Positions 46,249 through 56,655 of a stretch of 64,000 nt of DNA are shown here, piece after piece. The translations under genes were made by a program, and so were the position numbers. The notes under the pieces were generated by a model. That model worked only from the letters and a program-made list of their open reading frames with translations, did no database searches and was not told the origin of the DNA. The first letter of the stretch is position 1, and each line of letters starts with the position of its first letter. The DNA is from Allopusillimonas soli. GTDB taxonomy: Bacteria; Pseudomonadota; Gammaproteobacteria; Burkholderiales; Burkholderiaceae_B. The stretch spans positions 372,001 through 436,000 of the forward strand of contig NZ_SDQC01000002.1 in assembly GCF_004153445.1 (NCBI RefSeq), written 5' to 3'.

Positions 46249-47670
46249 TCAGATGTTCCTGCCCGAACCGGAAGAACCCTCGGCAACTTGCGGATTTTGC
46301 CAACCGCCGAAGTCGGCCATGAGCGCGTCAGCCTGTTTCGGCCCCCAACTACCCTTTGCGTAGGGCAAGGCCCGCTCATGATGCCGCAATACCGGATCGA
46401 CCACAGCCCACGCCGCCTCAATGGCGCCTTCACTCGTGAACAGCGCACGATCGCCCGCCAGTGCATCCGCAAGCAGGCGCGCATAGGGCGGCTCCTCCTG
46501 CGGGTCGGTGTCAAGGAGCACCAGCTCTTCCTGGTCGCCCACGAACTCTTTGCCCGGGCGTTTCACGCGTGCGGCCAGCGCCACCGCCGACCCCGGAGAG
46601 AGCCTGAAACGCAGGTAGTTTGGGGGCTCGCCTAATGTGTCATCAAACAGATGCTGCGGCGGGGCCTTGAGCCGGACAACCACTTCCGCCGCACTTTCCG
46701 CAAGGCACTTGCCCGATCGCAAGAACCATGGCACGCCCGCCCAGCGCCAGGAGTCGATGTGCAGGCGCATTGCGCAATAGGTTTCAACATCGGAGCGCGG
46801 CGCCACATGGTCCTCCTTGCGGTAGCCGCGATACTGGCCGCGCACCATGTCCTCAGGCCGCAATGGGCGCATGGCCTTGAATACCTTGGCTTTTTCAGCA
46901 TGCACCGCGGCATAGCCCTGCGTCGCCGGCGGTTCCATCGCGAGCAGGGCCACGATCTGGAACAAATGGTTCTGTATGACGTCGCGCAGGCAACCTGCAC
47001 TCTCGTAAAACGCGCCGCGACTGCCCACGCCAAAGCTTTCCGCCAACGTGACCTGGACGCTGGCGATCTGGTCGCGATTCCAGATGGGTTCGAGAAACGA
47101 ATTGGCAAACCGGAAGTAAAGAATATTCATGATCGCTTCCTTACCCAGGAAGTGATCGATACGGAAAATGGCTTCCCGCGGGAAAACCGAGCAAGCGAGC
47201 TCATTAAGCGCGCGCGCCGAGGCCAAATCCCGTCCGAAAGGCTTCTCGACGATGACCCGTGCATTGCCGGCCAGCCCCGAGGCATCGAGGCCCTTGATGA
47301 CTGTTGGAAAGAGTGACGGAGGAATAGCAAGATAATGCGTCGGGCGAGATGCTTTCCCCAGTGCCGTTTTTAAACGATGGAAGCTTTCCGGGTCGCGGTA
47401 GTCGCCGCTGACATAGGATACCGAGGCGAGCAGGTGATCGAGTGCAGCTTTATCGCGCGCGCACCCGGCATCCTTGAGGCTGGCGCGAATGCGCTTGCGC
47501 AGCTGCGCAAGCGTCATGGGGGTGCTGGCCACGCCGATAATGGGAACATCCAGCCTACCCTGGGTCGCCATGATAAAAAGTGCCGGGAAAATCTTCTTGT
47601 AGGCCAGATCGCCGGTAATGCCGAATAGAACCAGCGCATCGGCCTTGGGAAGCCGCTTGAGATTGCTCAT
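46249..47670 (-). CDS. zwf: Glucose-6-phosphate 1-dehydrogenase
   Basis: 473 residues. NADP-binding start VLFGITGDLAYKK, active-site RIDHFLGKEAIMNIL with the catalytic histidine pair region, and EKPFGRD. Oxidises glucose-6-phosphate to the lactone. The coenzyme motif reads GITGDLAYKK rather than GASGDLAKRK, as in the second-type Zwf of proteobacteria. It overlaps gnd by 4 bp and is followed after 1 bp by the sugar dehydrogenase. Confidence 0.95.
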   Translation of the reverse strand: MSNLKRLPKADALVLFGITGDLAYKKIFPALFIMATQGRLDVPIIGVASTPMTLAQLRKRIRASLKDAGCARDKAALDHLLASVSYVSGDYRDPESFHRLKTALGKASRPTHYLAIPPSLFPTVIKGLDASGLAGNARVIVEKPFGRDLASARALNELACSVFPREAIFRIDHFLGKEAIMNILYFRFANSFLEPIWNRDQIASVQVTLAESFGVGSRGAFYESAGCLRDVIQNHLFQIVALLAMEPPATQGYAAVHAEKAKVFKAMRPLRPEDMVRGQYRGYRKEDHVAPRSDVETYCAMRLHIDSWRWAGVPWFLRSGKCLAESAAEVVVRLKAPPQHLFDDTLGEPPNYLRFRLSPGSAVALAARVKRPGKEFVGDQEELVLLDTDPQEEPPYARLLADALAGDRALFTSEGAIEAAWAVVDPVLRHHERALPYAKGSWGPKQADALMADFGGWQNPQVAEGSSGSGRNI

Positions 47671-48689
47671 GCTTGCGCCTCCCCGTCTTTTTCGACATGG
47701 CCGCCAAACTGGTGCCGCATGGCAGACAGGACACGGTTTGCATAATCGGCGTTGCCGCGCGACTCGAACCGGGAGAACAGCGCCGCGCTTAACACCGGCG
47801 CAGGCACGCCTTGGTCTATGGCTGCCGCCAGCGACCAGCGGCCTTCGCCGGAGTCAGATACGCGTCCCGCATAACCCGCAAGGCTGTGATCGCTCTGCAG
47901 CGCCTGGGCGGTCAGGTCTAGCAGCCAGGAACCGATCACACTGCCGCGTCGCCAAAGTTCGGTGATTTCAGGAATGTCCAGGTCGTACTGGAAGTGTTCT
48001 GGATGGCGAAGCGGCGTGGTTTCCGCGTCGATGCCGCGCTCCTGCTTGCCGATATTGGCGCGGTGCAGAATATTAAGCCCCTCGGCGTAAGCGGCCATAA
48101 TGCCGTATTCGATGCCGTTGTGCACCATTTTCACAAAGTGTCCTGCGCCATGCGAGCCGCAATGCAGATAGCCGCGCGCGGCGGTGCCATGGTCCCGGCG
48201 ATTGGGCGTGGCCGGCGCCGCATCGGCACCCGGAGCCAATGCTTCAAAGACCGGCTCCATGCGGGTAAAGGCCTGCGCATCGCCGCCCACCATAAGACAA
48301 TATCCGCGGTCCAGGCCAAACACCCCACCACTGGTGCCGACGTCCATATAGTGCAGGCTTGCATCGCGCAGCTGCTTTGCCCGCCTGATGTCATCGTGGT
48401 AGTAGGAATTGCCGCCGTCGATGACGATATCGTCGGCATCGAGCAAGGGAATCAACTCGTCGAGCACGTTGTCCACCACGCCAGCCGGCACCATCAGCCA
48501 GACCGCGCGCGGTCGCTCCAGCACATCCACTAGCGCCTGTAGGCTATCGCATGCCGTTGCGCCCTGTTCGGCCAGCGCTTTGCCTGCCTCTGGATGGCTG
48601 TCGTAGACCACGCAATCCTGACCGGCACGCAATAGGCGCTGCACCATATTGCTGCCCATGCGTCCCAGGCCGATCATCCCTAATTGCAT
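47667..48689 (-). CDS. gnd: 6-phosphogluconate dehydrogenase (decarboxylating), short type
   Basis: 340 residues. MIGLGRMGSNMVQRLL is the dinucleotide fold, DGGNSYYHDD and CGSHGAGHFVKMVHNGIEYG hold the substrate and catalytic residues. It belongs to the short, NAD-preferring GndA/YqeC-type rather than the ~470-residue enterobacterial form. CAAGGAGAACGG precedes the start. With zwf it forms the oxidative pentose-phosphate pair. Confidence 0.94.
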   Translation of the reverse strand: MQLGMIGLGRMGSNMVQRLLRAGQDCVVYDSHPEAGKALAEQGATACDSLQALVDVLERPRAVWLMVPAGVVDNVLDELIPLLDADDIVIDGGNSYYHDDIRRAKQLRDASLHYMDVGTSGGVFGLDRGYCLMVGGDAQAFTRMEPVFEALAPGADAAPATPNRRDHGTAARGYLHCGSHGAGHFVKMVHNGIEYGIMAAYAEGLNILHRANIGKQERGIDAETTPLRHPEHFQYDLDIPEITELWRRGSVIGSWLLDLTAQALQSDHSLAGYAGRVSDSGEGRWSLAAAIDQGVPAPVLSAALFSRFESRGNADYANRVLSAMRHQFGGHVEKDGEAQA

Positions 48690-48711
48690 TCCGTTCTCCT
48701 TGTAACTGTGT

Positions 48712-49473
48712 CTATTCCATTTTCTTGCCCACCAGCGCGCTCAGCAAATCCACCGGAATGGGGAAGACCAGCGTCGAGCTCTTGTCGCCGGCGACTTGTG
48801 TCAATGTCTGCAGATAACGCAACTGCATGGCCGAAGGCTGGGCGGACAGTGTTTCAGCGGCTTCCATTAGCGCCTGTGCCGCCTGTTTCTCGCCTTCAGC
48901 ATGTATGACCTTCGCACGGCGCTCGCGTTCCGCTTCAGCTTGTCGCGCTATGGCCCTGACCATGCTTTCATTGAGGTCGATATGCTTGATTTCCACATTG
49001 GTGACCTTGATGCCCCAGGAATCGGTTTGTGCGTCGAGAATCTGCTGCACGTCCAGGTTGAGCTTTTCCCGCTCGGAAAGCATTTCATCCAGTTCATGCT
49101 TGCCCAGCACGGCCCGGAGCGTGGTCTGCGCCAGCTGGCTGGTGGCGTCGAGATAATGTTCGACCTGAATGATGGCTTTTTCCGGCGCCATGACCCGGAA
49201 ATACACCACCGCATTCACCTTCACGGACACGTTGTCGCGCGAGATCACGTCCTGGCTGGGCACATCCATGGTGATCACGCGCAGGTCCACGCGTACCATC
49301 TGCTGCAGAATGGGGATCACGAATATGATTCCCGGCCCCTTCACGCTGCTGAACCGTCCCAATGTGAATACAACGCCGCGCTGGTATTCACGCAGTATCT
49401 TGATAGCATTGATCAGGACTAGCGCAATAATGATAATTACGACCAGCAGGCCTATATTGAGTCCTAAGTCCAT
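48712..49473 (-). CDS. SPFH/stomatin-family membrane protein (slipin)
   Basis: 253 residues. One N-terminal transmembrane helix (about 7-24), then [13 protein letters not shown], the SPFH domain with [19 protein letters not shown], and a coiled coil rich in A/E/R ([20 protein letters not shown]). Partner of the NfeD gene 13 bp upstream; in archaea and bacteria NfeD cleaves slipin. Thought to organise membrane microdomains. Confidence 0.94.
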   Translation of the reverse strand: MDLGLNIGLLVVIIIIALVLINAIKILREYQRGVVFTLGRFSSVKGPGIIFVIPILQQMVRVDLRVITMDVPSQDVISRDNVSVKVNAVVYFRVMAPEKAIIQVEHYLDATSQLAQTTLRAVLGKHELDEMLSEREKLNLDVQQILDAQTDSWGIKVTNVEIKHIDLNESMVRAIARQAEAERERRAKVIHAEGEKQAAQALMEAAETLSAQPSAMQLRYLQTLTQVAGDKSSTLVFPIPVDLLSALVGKKME

Positions 49474-49486
49474 GATTATTCCCCCG

Positions 49487-50947
49487 TCAGTTAGTTGGGC
49501 CGCCGGCGGCCTCGGAATCTCTCAGGACGGACAGCGTAAGGCCGTCCGCAGCAATGACCTTGATTACGTCGCCCTGAGCCAGGGGCTCTTCGGCCCTGAC
49601 GCGCCACTGTTCGCCTTCGATCTGCGCATATATCGTGCCACCTTTCACGGAAGTCACCACGCCCCGCCGGCCGGGCATGTCATCACGCCCCGTTACGACG
49701 GGACGCTTGTGCGAGCGCACAGCCAATGTACCCGTAAGGATAACGAGCAAGGCGCTTGCCACAGCCAGCCCTCCCAGGAAAGGCAGCGAAAGGTCGTAGC
49801 CCGGCATGCCGGTGTCGGTCAACATGAGGCCGCCCACAACGACAGCCGCAATGCCCCCTATTCCCAGTGCGCCGAAGCTCGGGACAAACACCTCCGCAAT
49901 CATCAGGATGGCCCCCAGCGCCACCAGGCCCACGCCCGCCCAGTTCACCGGCAGCATCTGGAACGCGTAAAGACCCAGCACCAGGCAAATGAGGCCGGCG
50001 ACGCCGGGCAAGGCGGCGCCAGGGCTGGCAAGCTCAAAAAACAGGCCATAAATGCCTATCATCATCAGAATGACCGCTACCTGGGGATGAGCGATCAAGC
50101 CCAGCAGCTTTGTTCGCCAGCCGGGCTCCACACGCTCGATGTGTGCGTCAGCGGTATGCAGTGCAAGCTTGGCGCCATTGGCCATTACGACCTCGCGGCC
50201 ATCGATTTCGCGCAGCAGTTCGGGAATACCGCCGACAACCAGGTCGATTGCGCCTGCCTTCAGCGCTTCGGCGGACGACAGGCTGGTGGCCTGCGTCACA
50301 GCCTTCTGCGCAAACTCGGCATTGCGGCCGCGCAACTGAGCCAGGCTGCGAATATAGGCGGCTGCATCATTGGTGACTTTGCGATGCATGGTGCTGCCGC
50401 CCTGTTCTTCATCTTGATCGCCTGCTTCCGCAGTCTGCGCTGGCGGCTTTTCGGGATGTCCTTCTTCGTTGCCGCCGTGTTGCGGCTTGTCCTGCGCCCG
50501 CTTGCCTGTGGCAGGCTCATCCGCGCCTGCGCCGCCGATGCCGATGGATACAGGAGAAGCAGCGCCCACATTGCTGGCTGGCGACATGGCGGCAACATGG
50601 CTGGCATAAAGAATGAATGCGCCTGCGCTGGCTGCGCGGGCGCCTTCCGGGCCGACATAGGTGGCAACCGGTACGGGCGACGCCAGGATCGCCTGGACGA
50701 TGGCACGCATGGAAGTGTCCAAACCGCCAGGCGTATCCAGTTCCAGCACAAGCAATGCCGCACTCTGCTCGCGCGCCTCGTTCAGGCCGCGCACAATGAA
50801 GTCTGAGATAGCGGGATTGATGGCGCCACGCACTTCCAGAACCCGGACCAGCGGTGTGTCCGCTGCCCTGATGGGAGCAATATGCATTGCGAGCCACCCA
50901 CCCAGCAGCAGGCAGCAGGACATCAGCAGCACTCTTGCCTTGGACAT
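49487..50947 (-). CDS. nfeD: NfeD-family ClpP-like serine protease
   Basis: 486 residues. Signal peptide to about 28, ClpP-like domain with the catalytic serine in [16 protein letters not shown], an inserted hydrophilic segment ([17 protein letters not shown]...), then four to five transmembrane helices and a C-terminal OB-fold ([20 protein letters not shown]). The ~50-residue charged insertion is unusual. GGGAGGCTGCC precedes the ATG at 50947. First gene of the operon that runs through gnd and zwf to acyP. Confidence 0.93.
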   Translation of the reverse strand: MSKARVLLMSCCLLLGGWLAMHIAPIRAADTPLVRVLEVRGAINPAISDFIVRGLNEAREQSAALLVLELDTPGGLDTSMRAIVQAILASPVPVATYVGPEGARAASAGAFILYASHVAAMSPASNVGAASPVSIGIGGAGADEPATGKRAQDKPQHGGNEEGHPEKPPAQTAEAGDQDEEQGGSTMHRKVTNDAAAYIRSLAQLRGRNAEFAQKAVTQATSLSSAEALKAGAIDLVVGGIPELLREIDGREVVMANGAKLALHTADAHIERVEPGWRTKLLGLIAHPQVAVILMMIGIYGLFFELASPGAALPGVAGLICLVLGLYAFQMLPVNWAGVGLVALGAILMIAEVFVPSFGALGIGGIAAVVVGGLMLTDTGMPGYDLSLPFLGGLAVASALLVILTGTLAVRSHKRPVVTGRDDMPGRRGVVTSVKGGTIYAQIEGEQWRVRAEEPLAQGDVIKVIAADGLTLSVLRDSEAAGGPTN

Positions 50948-51042
50948 GGCAGCCTCCCTCAGCAATTGTCAGTATAGACGAGTATGGCCGCCGCCCCGCA
51001 GCGGCGGCCGCGCGACGGCAATCGATGCATCAGATCGGAAAA

Positions 51043-51417
51043 TCAGCGATAGTGCCGGTTCAACTCATCGGCCAGGATCAGGGCATGGTTATGCTCCGCA
51101 TCCTTCGCTGCATAGACCAGGGTAATCGTGCGCTGCCCTGCCTTCTTGGCAGCGGCGATAAGTGCCTTCATGCGCTCTATCTGCTCTGGTGCGCGCAGCT
51201 CCGTCTGGTAGCTGTCGCGAAACTGCTCCCAGTTTTCCGCCTTATGACCAAACCATTTTCGCAATGCAGGGCTGGGGGCAAGGTCTTTCTTCCATGCATC
51301 GTAGGGCAGCTCTTCCTTGGACAAGCCGCGTGGCCACAATCGATCGACCAGTACCCGATAGCCGTCGATACGTTCAGGCGCATCGTAGGCGCGCCGTATT
51401 CGTACATGCGATGTCAT
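51043..51417 (-). CDS. DUF488 family protein
   Basis: 124 residues. IRRAYDAPERIDGYRVLVDR followed by LWPRGLSKEE and a HNHALILADEL C-terminus are the hallmark of the DUF488 (YeaO-like) family, whose function is unproven. CAGGAGCACGCAAGC precedes the ATG. It stands between fumC and the nfeD operon, same strand, and may be its own unit. Confidence 0.9.
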   Translation of the reverse strand: MTSHVRIRRAYDAPERIDGYRVLVDRLWPRGLSKEELPYDAWKKDLAPSPALRKWFGHKAENWEQFRDSYQTELRAPEQIERMKALIAAAKKAGQRTITLVYAAKDAEHNHALILADELNRHYR

Positions 51418-51463
51418 GCTTGCGTGCTCCTGCAAAAACCGGCCCAACCCAGCCGTGAGACGG

Positions 51464-52861
51464 TCAACTGGGATGCGTCATGTCGATGGGCTTGATCCAT
51501 GCCTCATACTGCTCGTCGCTCAGGTAGCCGAGCGCCAGCGCAGCTGCCCGCAGGGTGGTTTTCTCCTTGTGGGCCTTCTTGGCGATGGCTGCGGCCTTGT
51601 CATAGCCGATATGGCGGTTCAGTGCCGTGACCAGCATCAGATTCTTTTCCAGATTTCCTTCAATGATTTCGATGTTCGGTTCGATGCCAACCGCGCAATG
51701 GTCGTTGAACGCCAAGCATGCGTCGCTGATCAACTGGATGCTTTCCAACACATTGTGCACCATGACAGGCTTGTAGACATTTAACTGGAAGTTTCCCTGG
51801 GAGGCGGCGAAAGCCACTGCCGCGTCATTGCCGTATACCTGTACGCACACCATGGTCATGGCTTCGCATTGGGTGGGGTTGACCTTGCCTGGCATGATGG
51901 ATGAACCGGGTTCATTTTCGGGAATGAGCAGTTCACCTATGCCGCAACGAGGACCGCTAGCAAGCCAACGGACGTCGTTGGCCATTTTCATGAGTGCGCC
52001 CGCCAGCGTGCGCAGGGCGCCGGACAGGCTGGCCAAGGCATCGTGAGCCGACAAGGCAAAGAATTTATTCTCGGCGGAACGGAACGGCAATCCTGTAATT
52101 TCACCGATGCGGCGCGCAGCGGCTTCTCCGAATTGTGGGTGTGCGTTCAATCCGGTGCCCACGGCGGTGCCGCCAATGGCCAGGTCATAGATACCCGGCA
52201 AATTGGCCTGGACGGCATCCAAGGCAAACTCAAGCTGGGCCACCCAGCCGCCGATTTCCTGTCCGAGCGTGATGGGCGTGGCATCCTGCAAGTGGGTGCG
52301 GCCCGTCTTGACAAGACTCGCATACTGCTCCGACTTGCTGGCCAACGTATCGCGCAGCTTGCCGACAGAAGGAAACAGTTTGGCTTGCAGCTCCCGGGCA
52401 ACCGCAATATGCATGGCCGTGGGAAAGGTGTCGTTGGATGACTGGCCGCGATTGACATGGTCATTGGGATGCACGGGCTTTTTGCTGCCCATTTCGCCGC
52501 CCGCCAGCTCGATGGCGCGGTTGGAGATGACCTCGTTGGCATTCATGTTCGACTGTGTGCCCGAGCCGGTCTGGAAAACAACCAGGGGGAACTCATCATC
52601 ACGCTTGCCCGCTATGACTTCGTCTGCGGCGCGCGCTATGAGATCGGCGATATCGCCCGGCAGTTCGCCCAGGTCAGCGTTGGCCTGGGCAGCGGCCTTT
52701 TTCAGAATGCCCAGCGCTGAGATGACCGGCGAAGACCACTTGAAACGCGCGACGCCTATCGGAAAATTCTGTATTGATCGCTGCGTCTGGGCTCCCCAGT
52801 AATGGTTTGCCGGAACGGCTATTTCGCCCATGGAGTCGGTTTCTTTGCGGGTATCCGCCAT
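51464..52861 (-). CDS. fumC: Fumarate hydratase, class II
   Basis: 465 residues. Conserved blocks: [35 protein letters not shown], and the signature [13 protein letters not shown]. Iron-independent TCA-cycle enzyme interconverting fumarate and malate in the cytosol. AGGAGAGCAACAC precedes the ATG at 52861. Confidence 0.96.
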   Translation of the reverse strand: MADTRKETDSMGEIAVPANHYWGAQTQRSIQNFPIGVARFKWSSPVISALGILKKAAAQANADLGELPGDIADLIARAADEVIAGKRDDEFPLVVFQTGSGTQSNMNANEVISNRAIELAGGEMGSKKPVHPNDHVNRGQSSNDTFPTAMHIAVARELQAKLFPSVGKLRDTLASKSEQYASLVKTGRTHLQDATPITLGQEIGGWVAQLEFALDAVQANLPGIYDLAIGGTAVGTGLNAHPQFGEAAARRIGEITGLPFRSAENKFFALSAHDALASLSGALRTLAGALMKMANDVRWLASGPRCGIGELLIPENEPGSSIMPGKVNPTQCEAMTMVCVQVYGNDAAVAFAASQGNFQLNVYKPVMVHNVLESIQLISDACLAFNDHCAVGIEPNIEIIEGNLEKNLMLVTALNRHIGYDKAAAIAKKAHKEKTTLRAAALALGYLSDEQYEAWIKPIDMTHPS

Positions 52862-52918
52862 GTGTTGCTCTCCTGCGTTGAGACGGGTCATTGGTTGAAT
52901 GAAAGTGATGGATGCGCA

Positions 52919-53992
52919 TCATGCGCCGACGCTGAGGTCCGCTGCGAGCACATCCGCCCGCGGATGCAGGCGCTGCGACCACGTACAGGCGGCATCAAGC
53001 ATTCGGTTGGCAAAGCCCCATTCATTGTCGAACCAGACGAAAACATTGGCAATCCCACGGCCGTTGCTACGCGTCTGGCTGCCATCGATGATGGCCGAAT
53101 GCGGGTCGTGATTGAAATCCACAGAGGCGTGCGGCCGGTCGGAGTAAGCAATAAGCGCCGGATGACGCTGGGATGCGGATTGCATCAATGCATTGATATC
53201 CTCCGCCGATGCATTGTGCGACAAGGTCAGCATCATGTCGATCGCCGACACATTGAGGATAGGCACCCGTATGGCCTTGGCTTGAACTTTACCAGTCAGG
53301 CCTGGCAACAACCTTTCGACGCCCTGCGCAAGCCCGGTGGACACGGGTACGATGGATTGCATCGCCGATCGTGTACGCCTCAAATCTGTGTGGTGATAGC
53401 CGTCTATCATGGGCTGGTCGTTCATGACCGAATGCAGTGTGGTCAGAAAGGCATGCTCCACACCAAAGGCCTGTCCAAGCTCATGCAGCACAGGCACAAT
53501 GGCATTGGTTGTACATGAGGCGTTGGATACCAGACGCTCACGCCCGGTCAAGCCTTGGTCGTTGATGCCAGGCACCACGGTGTAGTCGACGTCGAGCGCG
53601 CTGTTTGCCGGATGGGATACCAAAACCCGCGGGCAGCCGGCATCCAGGAATGCCTGCAACTGACCGCGCGTGCCGAAGCGGCCCGAGCACTCGAGCAATA
53701 TATCGATATCATGGGCTGCCCACCCCGCCTCCTGCGGAAGGCGCGCATGACTGACGGCGATGGGCTGGCCGTTGATATACAGTACGCCTTCGCCCTCCTC
53801 GACGGAGCCGGGAAATACACCGTGCGTGGAATCAAAGCGGGTCAGGTACGCCATGGCGGGAATGTCGGCGGCGGGTTCGTTGATGGCGACGACGCGAAAA
53901 GCATCCCGATAGGAAGATTCAAGCAAGGCGCGCAGCACACAGCGGCCTATGCGGCCATAGCCATTGATGGCCAGGCGGATTGGGCGGTTCAT
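52919..53992 (-). CDS. Erythrose-4-phosphate/glyceraldehyde-3-phosphate dehydrogenase family
   Basis: 357 residues. NAD motif INGYGRIGRCVLRAL, the catalytic cysteine in SNASCTTNAIVP, and DNEWGFANRM near the C-terminus. LHSVMNDQPMIDGYHHTDLR with H-H-x-D-L-R and the RSAMQSIVP block are typical of Epd (erythrose-4-phosphate dehydrogenase) more than of glycolytic Gap. Epd feeds vitamin B6 synthesis; Gap activity cannot be excluded. It is upstream of fumC with 57 bp between. Confidence 0.88.
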   Translation of the reverse strand: MNRPIRLAINGYGRIGRCVLRALLESSYRDAFRVVAINEPAADIPAMAYLTRFDSTHGVFPGSVEEGEGVLYINGQPIAVSHARLPQEAGWAAHDIDILLECSGRFGTRGQLQAFLDAGCPRVLVSHPANSALDVDYTVVPGINDQGLTGRERLVSNASCTTNAIVPVLHELGQAFGVEHAFLTTLHSVMNDQPMIDGYHHTDLRRTRSAMQSIVPVSTGLAQGVERLLPGLTGKVQAKAIRVPILNVSAIDMMLTLSHNASAEDINALMQSASQRHPALIAYSDRPHASVDFNHDPHSAIIDGSQTRSNGRGIANVFVWFDNEWGFANRMLDAACTWSQRLHPRADVLAADLSVGA

Positions 53993-54130
53993 CGTTAATC
54001 TCGACGATAGCTGTAACAATAAACGATACTTTACACCCTAACGGTGCGTTCACGCCGTCTGCCACCTCTAGCCATGCGCTTGGTACAGTCTCGCACCACC
54101 AGGCTTGGCCGCGCGCTTTTTGCGCTGCGG

Positions 54131-55003
54131 TCAGTCCAGCAGCTCACCGAAGACCGCCACGATTGCGTCCGCCACCGCGCGTACCCTCGCCGTGCGGTTC
54201 AGGTCGCCGTGCATGACCAGCCACATGTCGTAGAACTCCGAACGCTCCGGCCAGAGCCGAACCAACAATGGATCGGCATCTGCAAGGACGGTTACCGCCT
54301 CGCCCAGCCCCAGTCCGGCCTGCAGCGCTTCCAGCAATACCAGCCCGGTGTTCGCCTCAAGCACAATGCGCGCATTACTTAGCGGCTCGCCGCACAAGGT
54401 CGTTTGCGGTCTGCGCAGAACGCCTCGCTGGTAAATCACTGCATCATGACCGGCCAGCGCCGTGCCCCGCACGGGCTCGCCGCGCGCGGCCAAATAGTCC
54501 CGCGAGGCATAGATGCCGACCTTGCGGCGCCCGATATGGCGGGTAATGAGATCGGGATTATCCGGCCTTATCGGACGCACAGCGAGATCAGCATCGCGCC
54601 GGGTTAGGTTGCTCAGTTGCGTCGAAGCGGTCAGCACGATGCGGATGTCCGGGTGCTCTGCATGCACGCTTTTCACAGCCTGCATCAGTGCATATTTCAC
54701 GGTGGTATCAGTGCACGCAACCCGCACAGTGCCGGATAACTGCTCGTCTATCCCCTGCGTCTGGCGCTGCAGCTGAAGAGCCGCTGCCTCCATGCGCTCG
54801 GCCGCCTGAAAGGCAAGCTCGCCAGCCGGCGTTGGCACATAGCCGGCTGGTGTGCGCAGGAACAGGCGCGCCCGCAGCGATTGCTCGAGGCTGGCCAACC
54901 GCCGGCCGACTGTCGCCTGGTCTATCAGCAACTGCGCCGCCGCGCCGCGCAGCGTTCCGCAACGGTAGATAGCCAGGAATATCCGCGTGTTGTCCCAATC
55001 CAT
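54131..55003 (-). CDS. LysR-family transcriptional regulator
   Basis: 290 residues. HTH at residues about 2-60 (LRGAAAQLLIDQATVGRRLA), then a substrate-binding-like domain. GAGGAGCTTGC precedes the ATG at 55003. It diverges from an EmrB-type exporter across 137 bp; the intergenic ATTTTGAATCATTGAAAAT (55059-55077) has ATTTT/AAAAT arms suited to a LysR site. Likely activator or repressor of the exporter. Confidence 0.92.
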   Translation of the reverse strand: MDWDNTRIFLAIYRCGTLRGAAAQLLIDQATVGRRLASLEQSLRARLFLRTPAGYVPTPAGELAFQAAERMEAAALQLQRQTQGIDEQLSGTVRVACTDTTVKYALMQAVKSVHAEHPDIRIVLTASTQLSNLTRRDADLAVRPIRPDNPDLITRHIGRRKVGIYASRDYLAARGEPVRGTALAGHDAVIYQRGVLRRPQTTLCGEPLSNARIVLEANTGLVLLEALQAGLGLGEAVTVLADADPLLVRLWPERSEFYDMWLVMHGDLNRTARVRAVADAIVAVFGELLD

Positions 55004-55140
55004 GCAAGCTCCTCGCTCGAAATGCATTTTTGCATCACGATGCCGCAAGTATATGGATATTTTGAATCATTGAAAATCGCTACCATGGCATTCCGTCAAG
55101 CCGGCAGGCGCCGGCGCCAAGTCAGCAAACAGGAAATGCC

Positions 55141-56625
55141 ATGGCCTCAACCCGCTGCAATGCCGCAGTTCTTCCGCAGGCAGTCTCCCAGCCGTCCATG
55201 CCCGAAACCTCCGCCGGCCTGCGTGCCGGCAAGCCCGCCACCACCGCGATGCGCGAACGGTCATCATCCAATTTGCACGCGGGCCCTCTTGTCGCCGTCT
55301 CGATCGGGTTTGCGATGGCAGTGCTCGACGTAACCATCGTGAACGTTGCGGCATCCCACATTCAATCTGCGCTGCACATGGATTTGCGGGGACTGCTTTG
55401 GGTGGTGGACGGCTACACACTGGCCTTCGCCGCCCTGCTTCTGGCTGGCGGCGGCATGGCCAACCGCCACGGCTCGCGCGCCGCGTATCTTGCCGGGCTG
55501 TTCATATTCATGCTGGGCTCGCTGTTCTGCGCTGCATCCGTTGAACCCGGAATGCTGGTCGGTGCCAGGTTGCTCCAGGGAGTGGGCGCGGCCCTGTTCA
55601 TGCCCGCATCGCTGGGCCTGCTAACCCAGGCGTACGAAGACGAGGCAGTGCGCAGAAAGGCCGTCGGTATATGGACCGCCATTGTGTCGGCCGCCGCCGC
55701 AATGGGGCCATTCGTTGGCGGAGCACTGGTTTCCGCCTTCGGTTGGCGCAGTATTTTCTGGGTCAATGTGCCTTTCAGCCTGCTGGGCATCGTCCTGACG
55801 TTGCAGTATATCCGCCGGTCTCCGACCGGCCGTCATGAGAGCGGCATCGCAGGCCACTTGTCTGCTATTGGGGCACTCAGCGGTCTGGCCTATGCACTCA
55901 TCAATGGCGTCCACGAAGGGTGGCTTTCCTGCGATGTGTTGATTGCAGCCGGCATTTCCTTATTGAGCGCGCTGGCTTTTGTCGCGCATGAGCGCCTCGC
56001 AGCCAAGCCCATTATCCCTGTCGCACTGCGCCGCCAGGCCCATTTCTCCGCCGCCAACGGCGTTGGATTGCTGCTGTGCCTGGCTGGTTACGGGCAGTTT
56101 TTCCTGGTCAGCCTGTACTTGCAGCAGTCGCTGGGACTCAGCGCCTGGTACACAGGACTGTCGCTCTTGCCCCTGATGGTGGCGGGCATGTTGGCCAATC
56201 TTGCCTCCGCGCGCATCAGCAGCCGTTACGATTTGCGGGCCAGCATGCTATTGGGTGCAGGCGTGTCGATAGTCGCGGGCGTCGTCCTGGTCGCATGGCC
56301 TGATGATCTGCCGCTGTTCCCGCTGACTGCGCTCATGTGCCTGTATTATGCAGGCATAGGCCTTGCTATGCCTGCAATGACGGCAGCCATCATGCAGGCT
56401 GCGGGACGGAAGCATGCCAATATTGCCGCCGCAACGCTCAATGCCAATCGTCAGAGCGGCGTGTTGATCGGCGTGGCGTTGGCGGGAGGGGCTCTCCATG
56501 TTTTGCCAGCATGGCACACCGCACTGCCGACGGCTACCGCCATACTGGGAACAGGACTGCTTCTGGCCTTTCTGCTGGCTTGGCGATACATGGGCACGCC
56601 CGTTGCACAGAAACCCATCAAGTAA
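55141..56625 (+). CDS. MFS multidrug exporter, DHA2 (14-helix) family
   Basis: 494 residues. VSIGFAMAVLDVTIVNVAAS is motif D1 of the DHA2/EmrB family, LLQGVGAALFMPASLGLL the antiporter motif C region and WRSIFWVNVPFSLLG the conserved loop. About 14 transmembrane helices. A hydrophilic N-terminal extension of ~48 residues is longer than usual; a later start is possible. It is divergent from a LysR gene. Confidence 0.92.
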   Translation: MASTRCNAAVLPQAVSQPSMPETSAGLRAGKPATTAMRERSSSNLHAGPLVAVSIGFAMAVLDVTIVNVAASHIQSALHMDLRGLLWVVDGYTLAFAALLLAGGGMANRHGSRAAYLAGLFIFMLGSLFCAASVEPGMLVGARLLQGVGAALFMPASLGLLTQAYEDEAVRRKAVGIWTAIVSAAAAMGPFVGGALVSAFGWRSIFWVNVPFSLLGIVLTLQYIRRSPTGRHESGIAGHLSAIGALSGLAYALINGVHEGWLSCDVLIAAGISLLSALAFVAHERLAAKPIIPVALRRQAHFSAANGVGLLLCLAGYGQFFLVSLYLQQSLGLSAWYTGLSLLPLMVAGMLANLASARISSRYDLRASMLLGAGVSIVAGVVLVAWPDDLPLFPLTALMCLYYAGIGLAMPAMTAAIMQAAGRKHANIAAATLNANRQSGVLIGVALAGGALHVLPAWHTALPTATAILGTGLLLAFLLAWRYMGTPVAQKPIK

Positions 56626-56655
56626 GCGTTCAAGCACGCATTCGCCGTGTTGCAC

